Assembly (NCBI GenBank): GCA_017558545.1 | Contig: JAFYUG010000041.1 | Coordinates: 1-5,057 of the forward strand | Reading direction: 5' to 3' | Length of the DNA: 5,057 nucleotides | DNA from: Oscillospiraceae bacterium | GTDB taxonomy: Bacteria; Bacillota; Clostridia; Oscillospirales; Oscillospiraceae | Shown: positions 4,974-5,057 of the stretch, one piece after another | Position numbering within the stretch: the first letter of the stretch is position 1 | Layout of the letters: the number at the start of each line of letters is the position of its first letter | Made by a program: the position numbers and the translations under genes | Notes under the pieces: model-generated | Seen by the model: only the letters and a program-made list of their open reading frames with translations | Databases searched by the model: none | Told to the model about the DNA's origin: nothing

Positions 4974-4990
4974 GTTGAACCAGCGGCCTC
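4974..4990 (-). repeat. 17-base inverted copy of tRNA-Pro variable loop and T arm
   Basis: GTTGAACCAGCGGCCTC here is the exact reverse complement of 4884-4900, tRNA positions 43-59 (end of the anticodon stem, variable loop and 5' part of the T arm). The match ends sharply on both sides. It lies 20 bases past the terminator hairpin. Chance is very unlikely over so short a distance; it may be a tRNA-derived remnant such as an attachment-site scar, or the end of a dispersed repeat. Confidence 0.7.
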
Positions 4991-4994
4991 AAAT

Positions 4995-5016
4995 AAAAAT
5001 GCCAAAGGCATTTTTT
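4995..5016. terminator. Second terminator-like hairpin
   Basis: AAAAATGCC (4995-5003) pairs with GGCATTTTT (5007-5015) around AAA, with A-runs and T-runs on both sides, so it could stop transcription either way. No gene ends just before it on the plus strand; it may serve a minus-strand gene beyond the window, or be a back-up for the tRNA terminator. Confidence 0.55.
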
Positions 5017-5026
5017 ATAATAACAT

Positions 5027-5057
5027 GGCCGCCGGCCTTTTCGCTGCCACAGCAGCG
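5027..5057. repeat. GC-rich palindromes at the window edge
   Basis: GGCCGCCGGCC (5027-5037) is followed by CGCTGC-CACA-GCAGCG (5042-5057), a perfect 6-bp inverted repeat. Base composition contrasts with the A/T-rich DNA just before it. They may be part of an intergenic repeat or of a coding region running off the window; neither can be shown from 31 bases. Confidence 0.4.

Noticed and set aside
5015..5057. Possible C-terminal end of a minus-strand gene (13 codons, TAA 5017-5015) followed by a terminator hairpin
   Set aside because: Too short to judge, and it would use TTA TTA, codons otherwise absent from this window; the hairpin alone is not enough.
5025..5057. Possible plus-strand start ATG 5025 with a hydrophobic beginning
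   Set aside because: No ribosome site precedes it, and only 11 codons of palindromic GC-rich sequence are visible.

Overview
The window reads as chromosomal DNA of a low-oxygen Gram-positive bacterium of the class Clostridia, most likely an Oscillospiraceae-like gut anaerobe. This is inferred from strong AGGAGG ribosome sites, TTGACA/TATAAT promoters, intrinsic terminators with long T-runs, a tRNA with encoded CCA, and a rubredoxin/rubrerythrin plus PerR gene set typical of strict anaerobes. No mobile element, CRISPR array or phage gene is visible.

Layout. From 2532 down to 1 everything is on the minus strand. First comes an OFA-type major facilitator transporter (2532-1318). Next is a PerR-like Fur-family peroxide sensor (1234-833) with its own consensus promoter and an inverted repeat over the -10 box. 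It overlaps by 4 bases (ATGA) a flavin reductase/rubredoxin gene that starts at 836. That gene has no stop codon before it runs, in frame, into a reverse-rubrerythrin coding region (start-like ATG at 179) leaving the window at base 1. Together perR and the downstream frame form a peroxide/oxygen-defence operon: an NAD(P)H-fed flavin domain, a rubredoxin relay and a di-iron peroxidase under a peroxide sensor.

A divergent promoter region (2533-2683) separates the transporter from a plus-strand gene (2684-4519). It encodes a 611-residue membrane-anchored protein with PQQ/BamB-like beta-propeller repeats. A shared bidirectional terminator (about 4527-4560) lies between its stop and the stop of a tiny convergent minus-strand gene (4672-4568) that encodes a 34-residue Asn/Gln/Thr-rich peptide.

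The right end holds a plus-strand tRNA-Pro(GGG) gene (4842-4917) with an extended -10 promoter, a GNRA-capped leader hairpin and a strong terminator. Past the terminator is a 17-base inverted copy of part of the tRNA, then a second terminator-like hairpin and GC-rich palindromes, with no callable gene.

Most worth a second look: the stop-less junction between flavin reductase-rubredoxin and rubrerythrin; the near-total absence of the codons TTA, CTA and TCA from all four main genes; the polar 34-residue peptide; and the inverted tRNA fragment.
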